From: Candidatus Coatesiibacteriota bacterium
Lineage (GTDB): Bacteria > RBG-13-66-14 > B26-G2 > JAUVZD01
DNA length: 48,565 bases
Direction: 5' to 3'
Assembly: GCA_030602715.1 (NCBI GenBank)
Contig: JAUVZD010000013.1
Span: forward strand, 1-48,565
Part shown: one piece after another, positions 32,318 to 41,365 of the stretch
Layout: the number at the start of each line of letters is the position of its first letter
Numbering within the stretch: the first letter of the stretch is position 1
Position numbers and translations under genes: made by a program
The notes under the pieces: generated by a model
Databases searched by the model: none
Seen by the model: the letters and a program-made list of their open reading frames with translations, nothing else
What the model was told of the DNA's origin: nothing

Positions 32318-33299
32318 ATATGAAGATGTGGTATCCTTCTATGTAAGGCTGGTAGATATATTAAAATCAGGAAAAGTAAATCCTCATGCTCTATTAGAGG
32401 AGATTAGTTTATCAGCTGGAAAGGACAATTTTGCATATATAGATAATAGAAGGGATGCGAAAGCGAAATATGGTTATGACTTCTGGGATCAAATTAGGGA
32501 TAATTTTGAGGATGAAGAACAATTTATTAATAGTTTAAAAGGCATATTAGAAAATAGACTTTTATATAGCAAATCGGAGCAGTTTCCAGATTTTTTGTTT
32601 AAAGTTAGGAAGCATGCTGGCAAGTTAATTTGTGGCAGTCTTTTAGAATTGAAGAGTTCAAAAAGTGGAACAATAGCATCGTTTAACTCAACACTTCCTA
32701 CAAAATGCAAGAGCCTTGATGAAATAAATTTGATAAATGGTAAAACACTTGTTTCAAGAATAGCTTCAATTATTGACAAAGAGCTTGCATCAGATAAATT
32801 ATATAGTACTTTTGATAGAAGATGTTTTTATCTTATAAGAACACACACAGATAATGATGATAAAGTAAAAATTTCCATTGTGGATGGCAAGTTCTTTGAA
32901 ACAATTCCTAAAGACCATCTGATATATCAAATGTTTCTAAATGTTTTACATAGACATTTAAATGAAAAAAGAATTGAAATCTCTAATAATAAACTCAATG
33001 AGGTTGAAAAAGCTCTTTCTTTTATAACGGATCAGACAATAATTTCCAGCTCACAACTTATAGAAAAAGCATCCATCAGACCAAGATTGAGAATTATGGC
33101 AGAAGTACATCCAGAGGGAAATCCACATAGTATTTTTTATCCCCAAATATCAGCAAAAAGCGTGAATCTAATCATTAGTGCATCCTCAATAGATGAAGAA
33201 TTTCTAAATAAAGTGTCAAGAAGTGTTCCAGATATATCTGTTTTCACGGTTAAACATAAGAGGAATGGAGAACATATTGTATTTCAATATAATTTGTAA
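32310..33299 (+). CDS. Probable type II restriction endonuclease partnered with the methyltransferase
   Basis: I do not recognise the specific family. The ~329-residue protein has a PD-(D/E)XK-like arrangement: P93-D94 in FPDFLFKV, then E113-L-K115 in GSLLELKSS. It directly follows and overlaps a DNA methyltransferase, the usual layout of a restriction-modification pair. Conserved-looking C-terminal text includes RLRIMAEVHPEGNPHSIFYP. AAAGGAG lies 11 bases before ATG 32310; a longer reading from 32280 would lie inside the methyltransferase gene. Recognition sequence is unknown. A+T content matches its partner. Confidence 0.72.
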   Translation: MYKYEDVVSFYVRLVDILKSGKVNPHALLEEISLSAGKDNFAYIDNRRDAKAKYGYDFWDQIRDNFEDEEQFINSLKGILENRLLYSKSEQFPDFLFKVRKHAGKLICGSLLELKSSKSGTIASFNSTLPTKCKSLDEINLINGKTLVSRIASIIDKELASDKLYSTFDRRCFYLIRTHTDNDDKVKISIVDGKFFETIPKDHLIYQMFLNVLHRHLNEKRIEISNNKLNEVEKALSFITDQTIISSSQLIEKASIRPRLRIMAEVHPEGNPHSIFYPQISAKSVNLIISASSIDEEFLNKVSRSVPDISVFTVKHKRNGEHIVFQYNL

Positions 33300-33496
33300 A
33301 GAACCAAATGTAAAATGAATCCTGGAAAATCATAGTAGCTGGTTCCCTATGAACATTATGCAGATTGCTATGCACTCAAAGATTAGCTCCAGAATAGTTG
33401 AAAATGACTTGTGCAGAGGAATCAATAAGATATGAATTTAATGCACAAAAATGACAATGAGAGTTAAGAATCGCATATAAGCATAAAAATCAGTGG

Positions 33497-33521
33497 GGGG
33501 CTGTCCAGCCCCTATTTCTTT
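33497..33521 (+). terminator. Probable terminator between the restriction genes and mnmE
   Basis: GGGGCT and AGCCCC form a stem around GTCC, followed by TATTTCTTT. It sits just before the mnmE start, so it could also act as an mnmE leader hairpin. The 33300-33490 stretch shows nothing recognisable. Confidence 0.5.
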
Positions 33522-33531
33522 ACCAGTTGAG

Positions 33532-34929
33532 ATGAGTTACATCAGTGACACCATTGTGGCAACCGCTACACCACCAGGCAGAGGTGGGCTGGGTGTGGTG
33601 CGCATAAGCGGTCCGCAGGCGCTTTCCGTGGTTCATAAACTCTTCCGACCGCTTTCGGGTGGTGAGTGCCCCTTTGAGCCCCGCAGGCTCTATCTGGGGG
33701 ATATCCTGTCCGGAAAAGGGGGAGAGGTTTTAGACAGGGTGATGGCGGTGTATATGCCCGCTCCGGCAAGTTACACCCGGGAGGATGTGGTGGAGATAAG
33801 CTGTCACGGTGGCGGGGCTGTGGCGAACTTGATTGTGGAAAGGATTATGGAGTTGGGGGTGAGGCACGCCGAGGCTGGGGAGTTCACCCGTCGTGCGTTT
33901 CTTAACGGGGCGATGGATATCACCATGGCTGAGGCGGTCGCCGAGCTATCCAAGGTGGGAAGTCCCCTGGGAGCGAGCATCGCAGCAGCCAACCTGAAGG
34001 GGGAGCTCTCCGGGAAGTTGCGGGAGCTGAAGGATAGTGCGGTCATACTGCGGGCGGAGGTGGAGGCGAGGATTGAGTTTGAGGAGAATGTGGGGAAACT
34101 GGACCGTGAGGGGACATACGGGAAGCTGGATGAGCTGGCGTCTGAGATAGAGGAGTTGTTGGGAAGTTACCGCACCTATCGCCTGCTTAGAAGGGGAGTG
34201 GAGGTGATAATATGCGGAAGGGTGAATGTGGGCAAGACCACCCTGTTCAACCGCCTGCTGGGTAGTGAACGGGGACTGGTGGATAGGACCGCCGGCACCA
34301 CCCGGGATTGGATTGCGGAGGAGATTGAGATAGGCGGTGTGCGGGTGAGGCTGGTGGATACCGCCGGGTTTGGGCTTGCCCTGCGGGGATTGGACGGAAG
34401 GGCTGTAGCCAGAAGCGAGGAGCTCCTTGGGGAGGCGGAAAGAATCGTCTATATGCTGGATGCCACCGGGGGAGTCTGTAAGGAGGATGTTGTGCGAATT
34501 GAGGAAAATATAAATAGAGGGGTTGAACAGATAGTGGTCTTGAACAAGGTGGATATAGCCAAAGATTATCAAAAAGTGTTAGCTGAGTATAGCAATAACA
34601 TAAAGGATGGGGTCAAAATTATCCCCATAAGCGCAAAAAGCGGTCAGGGAATGGAGGAGTTCAATTCAGCCCTTGCGGATATGGTGGGGATATCCACTAA
34701 GGAAGGAGCGGACAGGATATTCGTCAACACCCGGAGACAGTATCGCCTCCTCAGGCAGATTGCGGAAGATGTAACTTCAGCGAAGGGGGAGATAAAGCCG
34801 GTGGAAAGGATAGAGGTGCTGGCATATCTTCTGACCAACATCCAGGAGGGTTTTGAACAACTTCTCGGCGAGCGATATGATGAGGATATGCTGGAGGAGA
34901 TTTTTACAAACTTCTGCATCGGAAAATAG
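33532..34929 (+). CDS. mnmE: tRNA uridine-5-carboxymethylaminomethyl GTPase MnmE
   Basis: MnmE, with MnmG, modifies the wobble uridine of certain tRNAs. The N-terminal folate-binding domain begins [22 protein letters not shown]. The G domain has [12 protein letters not shown] (G1), [10 protein letters not shown] (G2), DTAGF (G3) and NKVD (G4), and the protein ends in the conserved FCIGK. ATG 33532 fits the family N-terminus; the longer GTG reading (33493) runs through a hairpin and adds non-family residues. The ribosome site is weak. mnmG follows 18 bases later. Confidence 0.95.
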   Translation: MSYISDTIVATATPPGRGGLGVVRISGPQALSVVHKLFRPLSGGECPFEPRRLYLGDILSGKGGEVLDRVMAVYMPAPASYTREDVVEISCHGGGAVANLIVERIMELGVRHAEAGEFTRRAFLNGAMDITMAEAVAELSKVGSPLGASIAAANLKGELSGKLRELKDSAVILRAEVEARIEFEENVGKLDREGTYGKLDELASEIEELLGSYRTYRLLRRGVEVIICGRVNVGKTTLFNRLLGSERGLVDRTAGTTRDWIAEEIEIGGVRVRLVDTAGFGLALRGLDGRAVARSEELLGEAERIVYMLDATGGVCKEDVVRIEENINRGVEQIVVLNKVDIAKDYQKVLAEYSNNIKDGVKIIPISAKSGQGMEEFNSALADMVGISTKEGADRIFVNTRRQYRLLRQIAEDVTSAKGEIKPVERIEVLAYLLTNIQEGFEQLLGERYDEDMLEEIFTNFCIGK

Positions 34930-34947
34930 CAAAAAGATGCTTTAATT

Positions 34948-36774
34948 ATGGAATGCGATGTGCTAGTCATAGGTGGTGGGCATGCCGGCTGTGAAGCTGC
35001 TTTAGCCGGCGTGCGCATGGGCGCTCAGGTGACCCTAGTCAGCATGGCTGACGATAACCTGGGACGAATGTCCTGCAATCCGGCGGTCGGCGGAATCTCC
35101 AAGGGACATCTGGTCTATGAAATTGAAGCCCTGGGTGGGGCGATGCCCTGCATAACCGACCGGGTTGCAATCCAGTATAGAATGCTCAATCGCAGGAAGG
35201 GGAGCGTGGTCTGGGGCTTGAGGGCGCAGGTGGACCGTATGGCTTACGAGCGGGAGATGACCGCTTTCATAAAGCAGACGATGGGACTGGAGGTGGTAGC
35301 CGGTGAGGTGGTGGACATTGAACTTGGCGGTGGGGGGAGAAAGAGAGCGATACTTGATGGCGGTAGTTCTATAGATTGCAGGGCAATAGTGCTGGCAACG
35401 GGCACATTTCTGAATGCTTTGATGTATAGGGGCGACGAGGTGTGGGAGGGAGGTCGGGTCGGCGAGGGGGCATCCCAGCAACTGGTCAATTTTTTAAGCG
35501 AGCAGGGGTTCAGAATAGGGCGGCTGAAGACCGGCACCCCGCCCAGGGTGAAGAGGGATTCGCTTGATTATTCCCGCATGAAGCCCCAACCAGGGGAGAC
35601 CGGTATGCTCACCTTCACCTTTGGGAAGCCGGTGAAGGAACAGATAGATTGCTACCTGGCAAATACCAACGAGCAGGTGCACGAGATAATCAAAGGCAAC
35701 CTGGACCGTTCTCCGCTATATCAGGGTAAGATTGAGGGAGTGGGACCTCGTTACTGCCCCTCAATTGAGGACAAAGTGGTTCGATTTGGTGATAAATCCT
35801 CCCACCAGATATTTGTGGAGCCGGAAGGAAGGGAATCCGACCTGTGTTATCTAAACGGCATCTCCTCCAGCCTCCCTCAGGATGTTCAGGATAGATACCT
35901 GCGGAAGATACCCGGCTTTGAGGAGGCTGAGGTTACCCTTTACGGCTACGCTGTGGAATACGACTTCTGCGACCCGCGACAGCTCCGTTCCACCCTGGAG
36001 AGTATGGTGGTAGAGGGGCTATATTTTGCCGGGCAGATCAACGGCACCTCCGGCTACGAGGAGGCGGGAGCCCAGGGGCTGGTCGCAGGTGCAAACGCCG
36101 CCTCCAATGCCCTTGGGGGGAAGAGAGGAGAGTTGCGCATCGGTCGGGAGGAGGGCTATACCGGAGTGATGATAGACGATTTAGTGGTGAAGGGCACCGA
36201 GGAGCCCTATCGTATGTTTACCTCCCGGGCTGAATACAGGTTAGGACTGAGCCAATACAGCGCCCGCCTGAGGTTGACCGGGAAGGCATACCAAATGGGA
36301 TTGGTGGATGGGGGGAGGATGGATGAGGTGCGCGGGCTTGAGGAGAGGGTTTCGGGGGAGATAAGGCGGTTGAGGGAGACCAGGATTAAGGGGAGCGACG
36401 AAGAGCAGTTGCAGGGATATTCTCTTGAGGAGGTGTTGCGCCGGCCCCAATATAACTACAGCGACCTCAGGGGAGTGATACAAGGAATTAACCTGAGTGA
36501 AGACCCTCTGGTGCAGATATTGGTGGAGGAGGAGGTGAAATATGCCGGCTACAGGAAGCGGATGGAGAGGGAGCTTGATAAACTCAAGGAGATGGAGCGG
36601 GAGAGGATTGACGGGGTGGACTTTTATCAGGTGGAGGGGATATCCACAGAGGGGCGGGAGAAGCTGAAGGGGGTTCAGCCGGAGAACCTGCGCCAGGCTG
36701 CGGAGATACCCGGCATAAGACCCAGCGAGATTATGGCTTTGATGATTCATATGAAACATCGGAGGAACGCTTGA
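34948..36774 (+). CDS. mnmG: tRNA uridine modification FAD enzyme MnmG (GidA)
   Basis: This is the FAD-containing partner of MnmE. The 608-residue protein starts with the dinucleotide motif VIGGGHAGCEAALAGVRMG. It contains SCNPAVGGISKGHLVYE, LKTGTPPR, and the later signature GLYFAGQINGTSGYEEAGAQG followed by the helical tRNA-binding C-terminal domain. No strong ribosome site is seen, which suggests coupling to mnmE. The stop overlaps the TTG start of rsmG. Confidence 0.97.
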   Translation: MECDVLVIGGGHAGCEAALAGVRMGAQVTLVSMADDNLGRMSCNPAVGGISKGHLVYEIEALGGAMPCITDRVAIQYRMLNRRKGSVVWGLRAQVDRMAYEREMTAFIKQTMGLEVVAGEVVDIELGGGGRKRAILDGGSSIDCRAIVLATGTFLNALMYRGDEVWEGGRVGEGASQQLVNFLSEQGFRIGRLKTGTPPRVKRDSLDYSRMKPQPGETGMLTFTFGKPVKEQIDCYLANTNEQVHEIIKGNLDRSPLYQGKIEGVGPRYCPSIEDKVVRFGDKSSHQIFVEPEGRESDLCYLNGISSSLPQDVQDRYLRKIPGFEEAEVTLYGYAVEYDFCDPRQLRSTLESMVVEGLYFAGQINGTSGYEEAGAQGLVAGANAASNALGGKRGELRIGREEGYTGVMIDDLVVKGTEEPYRMFTSRAEYRLGLSQYSARLRLTGKAYQMGLVDGGRMDEVRGLEERVSGEIRRLRETRIKGSDEEQLQGYSLEEVLRRPQYNYSDLRGVIQGINLSEDPLVQILVEEEVKYAGYRKRMERELDKLKEMERERIDGVDFYQVEGISTEGREKLKGVQPENLRQAAEIPGIRPSEIMALMIHMKHRRNA

Positions 36775-37391
36775 GGGGGAGGGTAGAGAGGGCGCTCGCA
36801 CGAGTCGGCGTGGAGATAAAGCCTGAGAATTGGGAGGCTCTGGAGAGGTATTGGAGGGAGCTTGGGGACTGGAAGGAGCGGGTAGCCCTTACCGGTATCA
36901 CCGATGAGGACGGGTTCTGGAAACTGGTGGGGGAGTCTCTCCTTCCACTTGGGGAGATAGATACATTTACTACCTATCTTGATGTGGGTAGCGGAGGTGG
37001 GTTTCCGGCTCTTCCTTTACTAATATGCGGAAGATTTTCCTCAGCGGTCTTGCTTGAGCCCAGTGAGCGGAGGGCGTATGCCCTGCAACGGATGATAAAA
37101 GCTTTGGGTCTGGCGGAGACGGCTCAGGTGCGCACCCAGGACTTGGAGATGTTCGTAAACATGCAGGATGCTGCTAAAATGGGGCTGATAACGGTAAAAG
37201 GGATAAAAGTTCGGAAGAAATTAGTGAAATTGCTGATAAAAATACTTGCAACAGGGGGGAGAATAATATATTATCGTGAAATATTGGAGGGTTGGGAGGA
37301 ATCCTTATATGTTGAGTTGGGGGTGCAGGTTCGGCAGGTCAATCATCCCCGGGGAGAGATCAGGGGTTATTTGCTCATAAAGCGAGAGTAG
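36771..37391 (+). CDS. rsmG: 16S rRNA m7G methyltransferase RsmG (GidB)
   Basis: RsmG methylates 16S rRNA at G527 (E. coli numbering). The SAM site is YLDVGSGGGFPALPLLI near residues 68-84; LLEPSERRAYALQRMIKALGL follows. The start is TTG, overlapping the mnmG TGA (TTGA), with GGAGGAACGC upstream. The C-terminal region reads VKGIKVRKKLVKLLIKIL where many RsmG proteins have an FRAVA segment, so this part is divergent. Confidence 0.88.
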   Translation: MRGRVERALARVGVEIKPENWEALERYWRELGDWKERVALTGITDEDGFWKLVGESLLPLGEIDTFTTYLDVGSGGGFPALPLLICGRFSSAVLLEPSERRAYALQRMIKALGLAETAQVRTQDLEMFVNMQDAAKMGLITVKGIKVRKKLVKLLIKILATGGRIIYYREILEGWEESLYVELGVQVRQVNHPRGEIRGYLLIKRE

Positions 37392-37394
37392 AAG

Positions 37395-38156
37395 TTGAGT
37401 CGGGTAATAGCAGTGGCTAATCAGAAGGGGGGCGTGGGAAAGACCACCACCGCAGTCAACCTGGGGGCGTGTATGGCAATAGCCAACCAGGAGGTACTGC
37501 TGGTGGATATGGACCCCCAAGGAAATGCCACCAGTGGTGTGGGTTTTGATAAGGAGGCGATATTAAAGACCATCTATCCGGTGTTGATGGACGACGCCGA
37601 CATCAAGGATACTATTATCCCCACCAAAGTAAAGGGTTTGTATGTAGTTCCCTCAAATGCAGACCTGACCGGTGCGGAGATAGAATTGGTCAATGAGATG
37701 GCACGGGAGGGTCGTCTGAAGCAGGCTTTGTCCGGGGTGCGGAATGAATACGATTATCTTCTGGTGGATTGTCCCCCCTCTCTGGGCTTGTTAACCTTAA
37801 ACTCGTTGACTGCGGCTGATTCGGTTCTTATCCCCATACAATGTGAGTATTTCGCCCTGGAGGGGCTTAGCCGATTGATGAGCACCATCGGAAAAGTGCG
37901 CCGGAGCTTGAACCCCGATCTGCAGGTGGAAGGGATACTATTGACCATGTATGATAGCCGAACCAATCTATCCCAGCAGGTGGTGGATGAGATTCGGCGT
38001 TTCTTCGGCGACAAAGTATATAGGACCATCGTTCCCCGGAATGTTCGCCTTTCGGAGGCTCCCAGCTTTGGAAAGTCAATAATTGAGTATGATATTATAT
38101 CAACGGGAGCGGAAGCTTACCTGAGGCTTGCGGAGGAAGTGATCGCTGGTGGTTAA
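37395..38156 (+). CDS. parA: Chromosome-partitioning ATPase ParA (Soj)
   Basis: ParA binds DNA nonspecifically in an ATP-dependent way and works with ParB to separate origins. The deviant Walker A KGGVGKTTTAVNLGA starts at about residue 11. Walker B-type YDYLLVDCPPSLG and the C-terminal RNVRLSEAPSFGKS signature are present. The start is TTG, three bases after rsmG, and the stop overlaps parB by eight bases. The 253-residue length is normal for chromosomal ParA. Confidence 0.96.
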   Translation: MSRVIAVANQKGGVGKTTTAVNLGACMAIANQEVLLVDMDPQGNATSGVGFDKEAILKTIYPVLMDDADIKDTIIPTKVKGLYVVPSNADLTGAEIELVNEMAREGRLKQALSGVRNEYDYLLVDCPPSLGLLTLNSLTAADSVLIPIQCEYFALEGLSRLMSTIGKVRRSLNPDLQVEGILLTMYDSRTNLSQQVVDEIRRFFGDKVYRTIVPRNVRLSEAPSFGKSIIEYDIISTGAEAYLRLAEEVIAGG

Positions 38157-39060
38157 AAGAAAAGTTCTCGGCAGAGGATTGGATGCGCTGATACCGAGTG
38201 GAATCGGAGAAGAGGAGCAAATCCTGCAACTGTCCTTACAGACCATCATCCCCAACCCATACCAACCTCGTGAGGGTTTTGATGAGCAGGGACTGATAAA
38301 GCTGGCTGACTCACTTGCCAAGCAGGGGTTACAGCAACCGTTGGTGGTGCGCAAGACGGGCGAGGGCTACCAGTTGGTGATGGGGGAACGGCGCCTACGG
38401 GCGGCACGCATACTGGGCTGGAAGAGGATACCTGCGGTGGTGCGGGATGTGGACGATAAGCAGGTCTTGCAGTTTGCGTTGGTAGAAAACCTCCAGCGGG
38501 AGGATTTGAATGCCATTGAGGAAGCCAAGGCTTTCAGCCAGTTGGTGGAGAAGTTTGATATGACCCACGAGGGGATTGGGAAGCTGGTGGGAAAGAGCAG
38601 GACGGCGGTTACCAACACTATCCGCCTCTTGCAGCTCCCGCAGGAGGTTCAGGACATGGTTTCACATGAAACCCTCCACCCGGGGGCTGCCAGGGCTCTG
38701 CTCTCACTACCCGATGTGCGATTGCAGATGGAGGTTGCCCGACAGATTGTCGCTTCCGGGAGTACGGTGCGGGAGGTGGAGGAGATGGTGCGGGAGATAG
38801 TGGATGAGGGGGTGGAACCCAAAGAGAGGCGGAAGAGGGGTCGCAGAATGAAGGGGAGAGATGTTGATCCCCAGATTCGTGCCATAGAAGAGGATTTACA
38901 GCGCAGACTTCAGACCAGGATTAGAATCTCATATCGGGGGGGGAAAGGTCGTATCGCTGTAGAGTTTTATAGCGACGAGGAGCTGGAGAGATTGGTGGAA
39001 GTTCTTAAGGGGGCACCGGTTCAGAAAAAGGGAGAAAAGAGGACGAAAGATGGCCGGTAA
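38149..39060 (+). CDS. parB: Chromosome-partitioning protein ParB (Spo0J)
   Basis: ParB loads at parS sites and spreads as a CTP-dependent clamp. The product starts with the common KRKVLGRGLDALIP, followed by NPYQPRE and the CTP-binding box GERRLRAARI. The HTH region has LVGKSRTAVTNTIRLLQLP and LHPGAARALLSL. The C-terminal dimer domain ends IRISYRGGKGRIAVEFYSD. The GTG start overlaps parA. A parS-like site lies inside the gene at 38658-38673. The stop overlaps the following M23 gene by 11 bases. Confidence 0.96.
   Translation: MVKRKVLGRGLDALIPSGIGEEEQILQLSLQTIIPNPYQPREGFDEQGLIKLADSLAKQGLQQPLVVRKTGEGYQLVMGERRLRAARILGWKRIPAVVRDVDDKQVLQFALVENLQREDLNAIEEAKAFSQLVEKFDMTHEGIGKLVGKSRTAVTNTIRLLQLPQEVQDMVSHETLHPGAARALLSLPDVRLQMEVARQIVASGSTVREVEEMVREIVDEGVEPKERRKRGRRMKGRDVDPQIRAIEEDLQRRLQTRIRISYRGGKGRIAVEFYSDEELERLVEVLKGAPVQKKGEKRTKDGR
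38658..38673. promoter_or_regulatory. parS-like ParB-binding site inside parB
   Basis: GGTTTCACATGAAACC matches the bacterial parS consensus TGTTTCACGTGAAACA at 13 of 16 positions, and the differences are at the ends and the centre. Bacillus subtilis also has a parS inside its parB (spo0J) gene. Confidence 0.7.
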
Positions 39061-39895
39061 ACGATATATAAACTTCATGGTCATGCCTGAGGACAACTCA
39101 TCTATGTTTACAATGCGCATCTCCATCAAACGGCTGTATATAATCGCCGGGGTACTTTCCCTGGTGGTAGTGGGTCTCGGAGCTCTGGTGGTTAACTCGG
39201 CTATGGACGAGATAAAGCTTGCCCAATTGGAGTATCTCACCCGTCAGAACGCCGAGTTCAAGGAGAAATTGGCTACAGTTGGCGAGCTGGAACAGACCCT
39301 GGCGCGGTTGGAGGATGTGGAAGCCGACATTCGTCAGCTGGTGGGCGAAAGGGTCCCGGAGGATGAGATTCGGGCGCTGGGCATCGTGGAGGAAGAGGAG
39401 GAGAAAGCACCGTTGATATTTGAGGAGGTGGGGGTGGATAAGGTAGAACCTGAGGAGGAGGTGCTGGCGGAGTTCGCCGAATATGTGAGCCGTCACAGGG
39501 TGCTGGCTATGTTAGCCCCCACGTTCTCGCCGGTAGAAGGTGGGTGGATAAGCCGTGGCTTCGGCAAAGTGCTGGATACCGAAACTTTCCATCCCGGCGT
39601 GGATTTCGCCTGTCCCGAAGGGCGCCCGGTGGTCGCTACCGCCGATGGTTTGGTGGTATTTGCCGGCTGGGATGATACATATGGTAATATGGTGGTGATA
39701 GACCACGGGGTGAGTGGGTTCACTACAATATACGGTCATAACAGCATGCTGGAGGTATCCGCAGGCGAACATGTGGAGCGGGGTGAACTGGTGGCAACTA
39801 CCGGGAATACCGGGGTGAGCACCGGTCCTCATCTGCACTATGAAATAAGGTATAACGGGGTTCCAGTCAATCCTTTGGAATACATAGAGAGATAG
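39050..39895 (+). CDS. Membrane-anchored M23 family (LytM-type) peptidase
   Basis: This is a cell-envelope zinc peptidase or LytM-domain regulator. Residues 29-50 form a transmembrane helix (LYIIAGVLSLVVVGLGALVV). A coiled coil rich in Leu/Glu follows (residues 55-110). The C-terminal ~120 residues are the M23 domain with HPGVDFACPEGRPVVA, YGHNSMLEVSAGEHVERGE and HLHYEIR, so the zinc-binding His/Asp set is intact. ATG 39050 lies inside the parB 3' end. It is next to a bactofilin gene, an arrangement seen for cell-shape proteins in other bacteria. Confidence 0.92.
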   Translation: MAGKRYINFMVMPEDNSSMFTMRISIKRLYIIAGVLSLVVVGLGALVVNSAMDEIKLAQLEYLTRQNAEFKEKLATVGELEQTLARLEDVEADIRQLVGERVPEDEIRALGIVEEEEEKAPLIFEEVGVDKVEPEEEVLAEFAEYVSRHRVLAMLAPTFSPVEGGWISRGFGKVLDTETFHPGVDFACPEGRPVVATADGLVVFAGWDDTYGNMVVIDHGVSGFTTIYGHNSMLEVSAGEHVERGELVATTGNTGVSTGPHLHYEIRYNGVPVNPLEYIER

Positions 39896-39927
39896 AGCAA
39901 ACTTCCCATATAGGAGGTCAAAGATTA

Positions 39928-40350
39928 ATGGCCAGCAGAGAGAACAAGGTAGATGGCAAGCTGAATTCCATTTTGGGTAAGGACTCAGATTTCACCGGTG
40001 ATTTCAATGTGTCCGGCGGGTTGCGAATTGACGGGAAGATCAAGGGCAATATCAAAGCCGATGTCCTCTTCGTCGGTCGGGATGCAGAGTTAATCGGTGA
40101 TGTTGAGGTCTCCAGAGCGGTAATCGGCGGAAAGATATACGGGAATATCGTAGCCCGGGAGTCATTGGAACTGCAGAGCAAGGCGGAGTTGATAGGTGAT
40201 GTAGCCACCAAGAATTTGGTCATCGCCGAGGGGGTTGTCTTTGATGGAAGTGTGGATATGGGTATGTCGGGTAAGACCGCTAGGAACTCGCGAAGCGCTT
40301 CAAATAATTCCGCAAGGAACTCGCAAAGGGCTTCAAAGAACAGGAAGTAG
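39928..40350 (+). CDS. Bactofilin family cytoskeletal protein
   Basis: Bactofilins form nucleotide-free beta-helical filaments linked to cell shape and polarity. The 140-residue protein shows the repeated short beta-turn pattern with GDFNVSGGLRIDGKIKGNIK, then ELIGDVEVSRAVIGGKIYGN and GDVATKNLVIAEG. Its N- and C-terminal tails are polar and low-complexity (SRSASNNSARNSQRASKNRK). AGGAGG precedes the ATG. It lies 32 bases after the M23 peptidase, so a joint role in envelope shaping is likely. A strong terminator follows. Confidence 0.93.
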   Translation: MASRENKVDGKLNSILGKDSDFTGDFNVSGGLRIDGKIKGNIKADVLFVGRDAELIGDVEVSRAVIGGKIYGNIVARESLELQSKAELIGDVATKNLVIAEGVVFDGSVDMGMSGKTARNSRSASNNSARNSQRASKNRK

Positions 40351-40363
40351 GGCTACCGGTTGG

Positions 40364-40399
40364 TTGCTAGTTGCTATAATATAGTATAGCAAGTAGCAA
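40364..40399. repeat. Near-perfect 36-base inverted repeat
   Basis: TTGCTAGTTGCTATA (40364-40378) and TATAGCAAGTAGCAA (40385-40399) match as inverted arms at 14 of 15 positions around ATATAG. It abuts the next hairpin (terminator) without a gap. No T run follows it, so it is not itself a standard terminator. Confidence 0.65.
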
Positions 40400-40440
40400 A
40401 AGGAGGTAGATGCCCGGGCATTTACCTCCTTCTCTTTTTA
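40400..40440 (+). terminator. Terminator of the parAB-M23-bactofilin unit
   Basis: AAGGAGGTAGATGCCC pairs with GGGCATTTACCTCCTT (40400-40431), with only one wobble in the stem, followed by CTCTTTTTAT. This is an unusually long stem. Confidence 0.85.
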
Positions 40441-40485
40441 TCTCCTTTTACAGACTTTGAAAACAAAAAACTTCCTTAGCTGGAA

Positions 40486-40520
40486 GAAAAAAATCCCCCC
40501 GGCAGGGGACCCGGGGGGAT
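40486..40520 (-). terminator. Terminator of the lipoprotein gene at 40541 (minus strand)
   Basis: On the minus strand ATCCCCCCGG pairs with CCGGGGGGAT around an eight-base loop, followed by seven T. It ends 20 bases past the stop. Confidence 0.85.
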
Positions 40521-40540
40521 GGTCTTTGTTGACCTAATGG

Positions 40541-41164
40541 TTACTGCGTCTCGGCGTATTTCCTCTTCAGGTCGTCCCCATACTCCTTGAACTTCAGCTT
40601 CATCTTGTCCAGCTCATCTTTGGTGTAGAAGTCGCTGAGCTTCTTATCCTTCTTGACTGTGGTTGTGGTAACCGGGGTAAGGAGACTGCTCAAGAAGCTC
40701 TTGTGTTTCTTCAGGGATGCCTGCCAGGTGGGAGCATTAACCAGGGAACCCATCTGCAGGACATTGATCAAGCTGAGCATGTCGGCTGAGGCGCTGTCAA
40801 ACTTGGCAGCGCTTGTGGGGTAGCTGGGAGAAACGGCGTCAATTAAGGTCAGGGTCTTGGTGCACAGTAGGACTATCAGGTTCTCATCGCCGGTACTGGA
40901 CAGCAGGTTGATGGAAGCGTCCAGACAAGAGACCGCCTGCTTGATGGCGACATTGGTGGTGATGGTTTGAACTATGGTCTCCACCGAAGCTACATACTTA
41001 ATGGGATCATCCATTGGTGGTGGAGGTGGTGGAGTGACGGCTGTAGGTTCGGCGCCCTCGGTGGTGGTAGCCACCTGCTCGGCTTCCTTCTTGCAAGCCA
41101 AGAAAGCCACCATGGTGGTGCATAAGCCGAGCACCAGGGCAAGGACTAGAATTTTCCTAAACAT
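40541..41164 (-). CDS. Lipoprotein, first of two paralogues
   Basis: This 207-residue protein has a lipoprotein signal with lipobox FLAC (Cys24), then a Thr/Pro-rich spacer with six prolines. A helical domain follows, with DENLIVLLCTKTLTLIDAVS and FDSASADMLSLINVLQ. The C-terminus carries KKLSDFYTKDELDKMKLKFK. The neighbouring gene at 41366-41971 encodes a clear paralogue with the same order of segments. I know no named family. The charged C-terminal helix (EYGDDLKRKYAE) could be a coiled coil. Export and lipid anchoring are read from sequence; function is unknown. Confidence 0.75.
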   Translation of the reverse strand: MFRKILVLALVLGLCTTMVAFLACKKEAEQVATTTEGAEPTAVTPPPPPPMDDPIKYVASVETIVQTITTNVAIKQAVSCLDASINLLSSTGDENLIVLLCTKTLTLIDAVSPSYPTSAAKFDSASADMLSLINVLQMGSLVNAPTWQASLKKHKSFLSSLLTPVTTTTVKKDKKLSDFYTKDELDKMKLKFKEYGDDLKRKYAETQ

Positions 41165-41365
41165 TATTGCACCTTCCTTTCATGAACCGCTTGTTAGAAT
41201 TGGAGCCCTTGGGCGTCAAATTCCCCTGTGTATCCAAGACGGACCAATTCTAAACCGCTTTAATGGTTATTGTCTGCAAAACGACAGCTTTTAATTCCTC
41301 AGATGTAGCTCAAATACACCTCTAATCGCTGTTATTATACCACAAATACAGCGTTTTGCAAGAGG

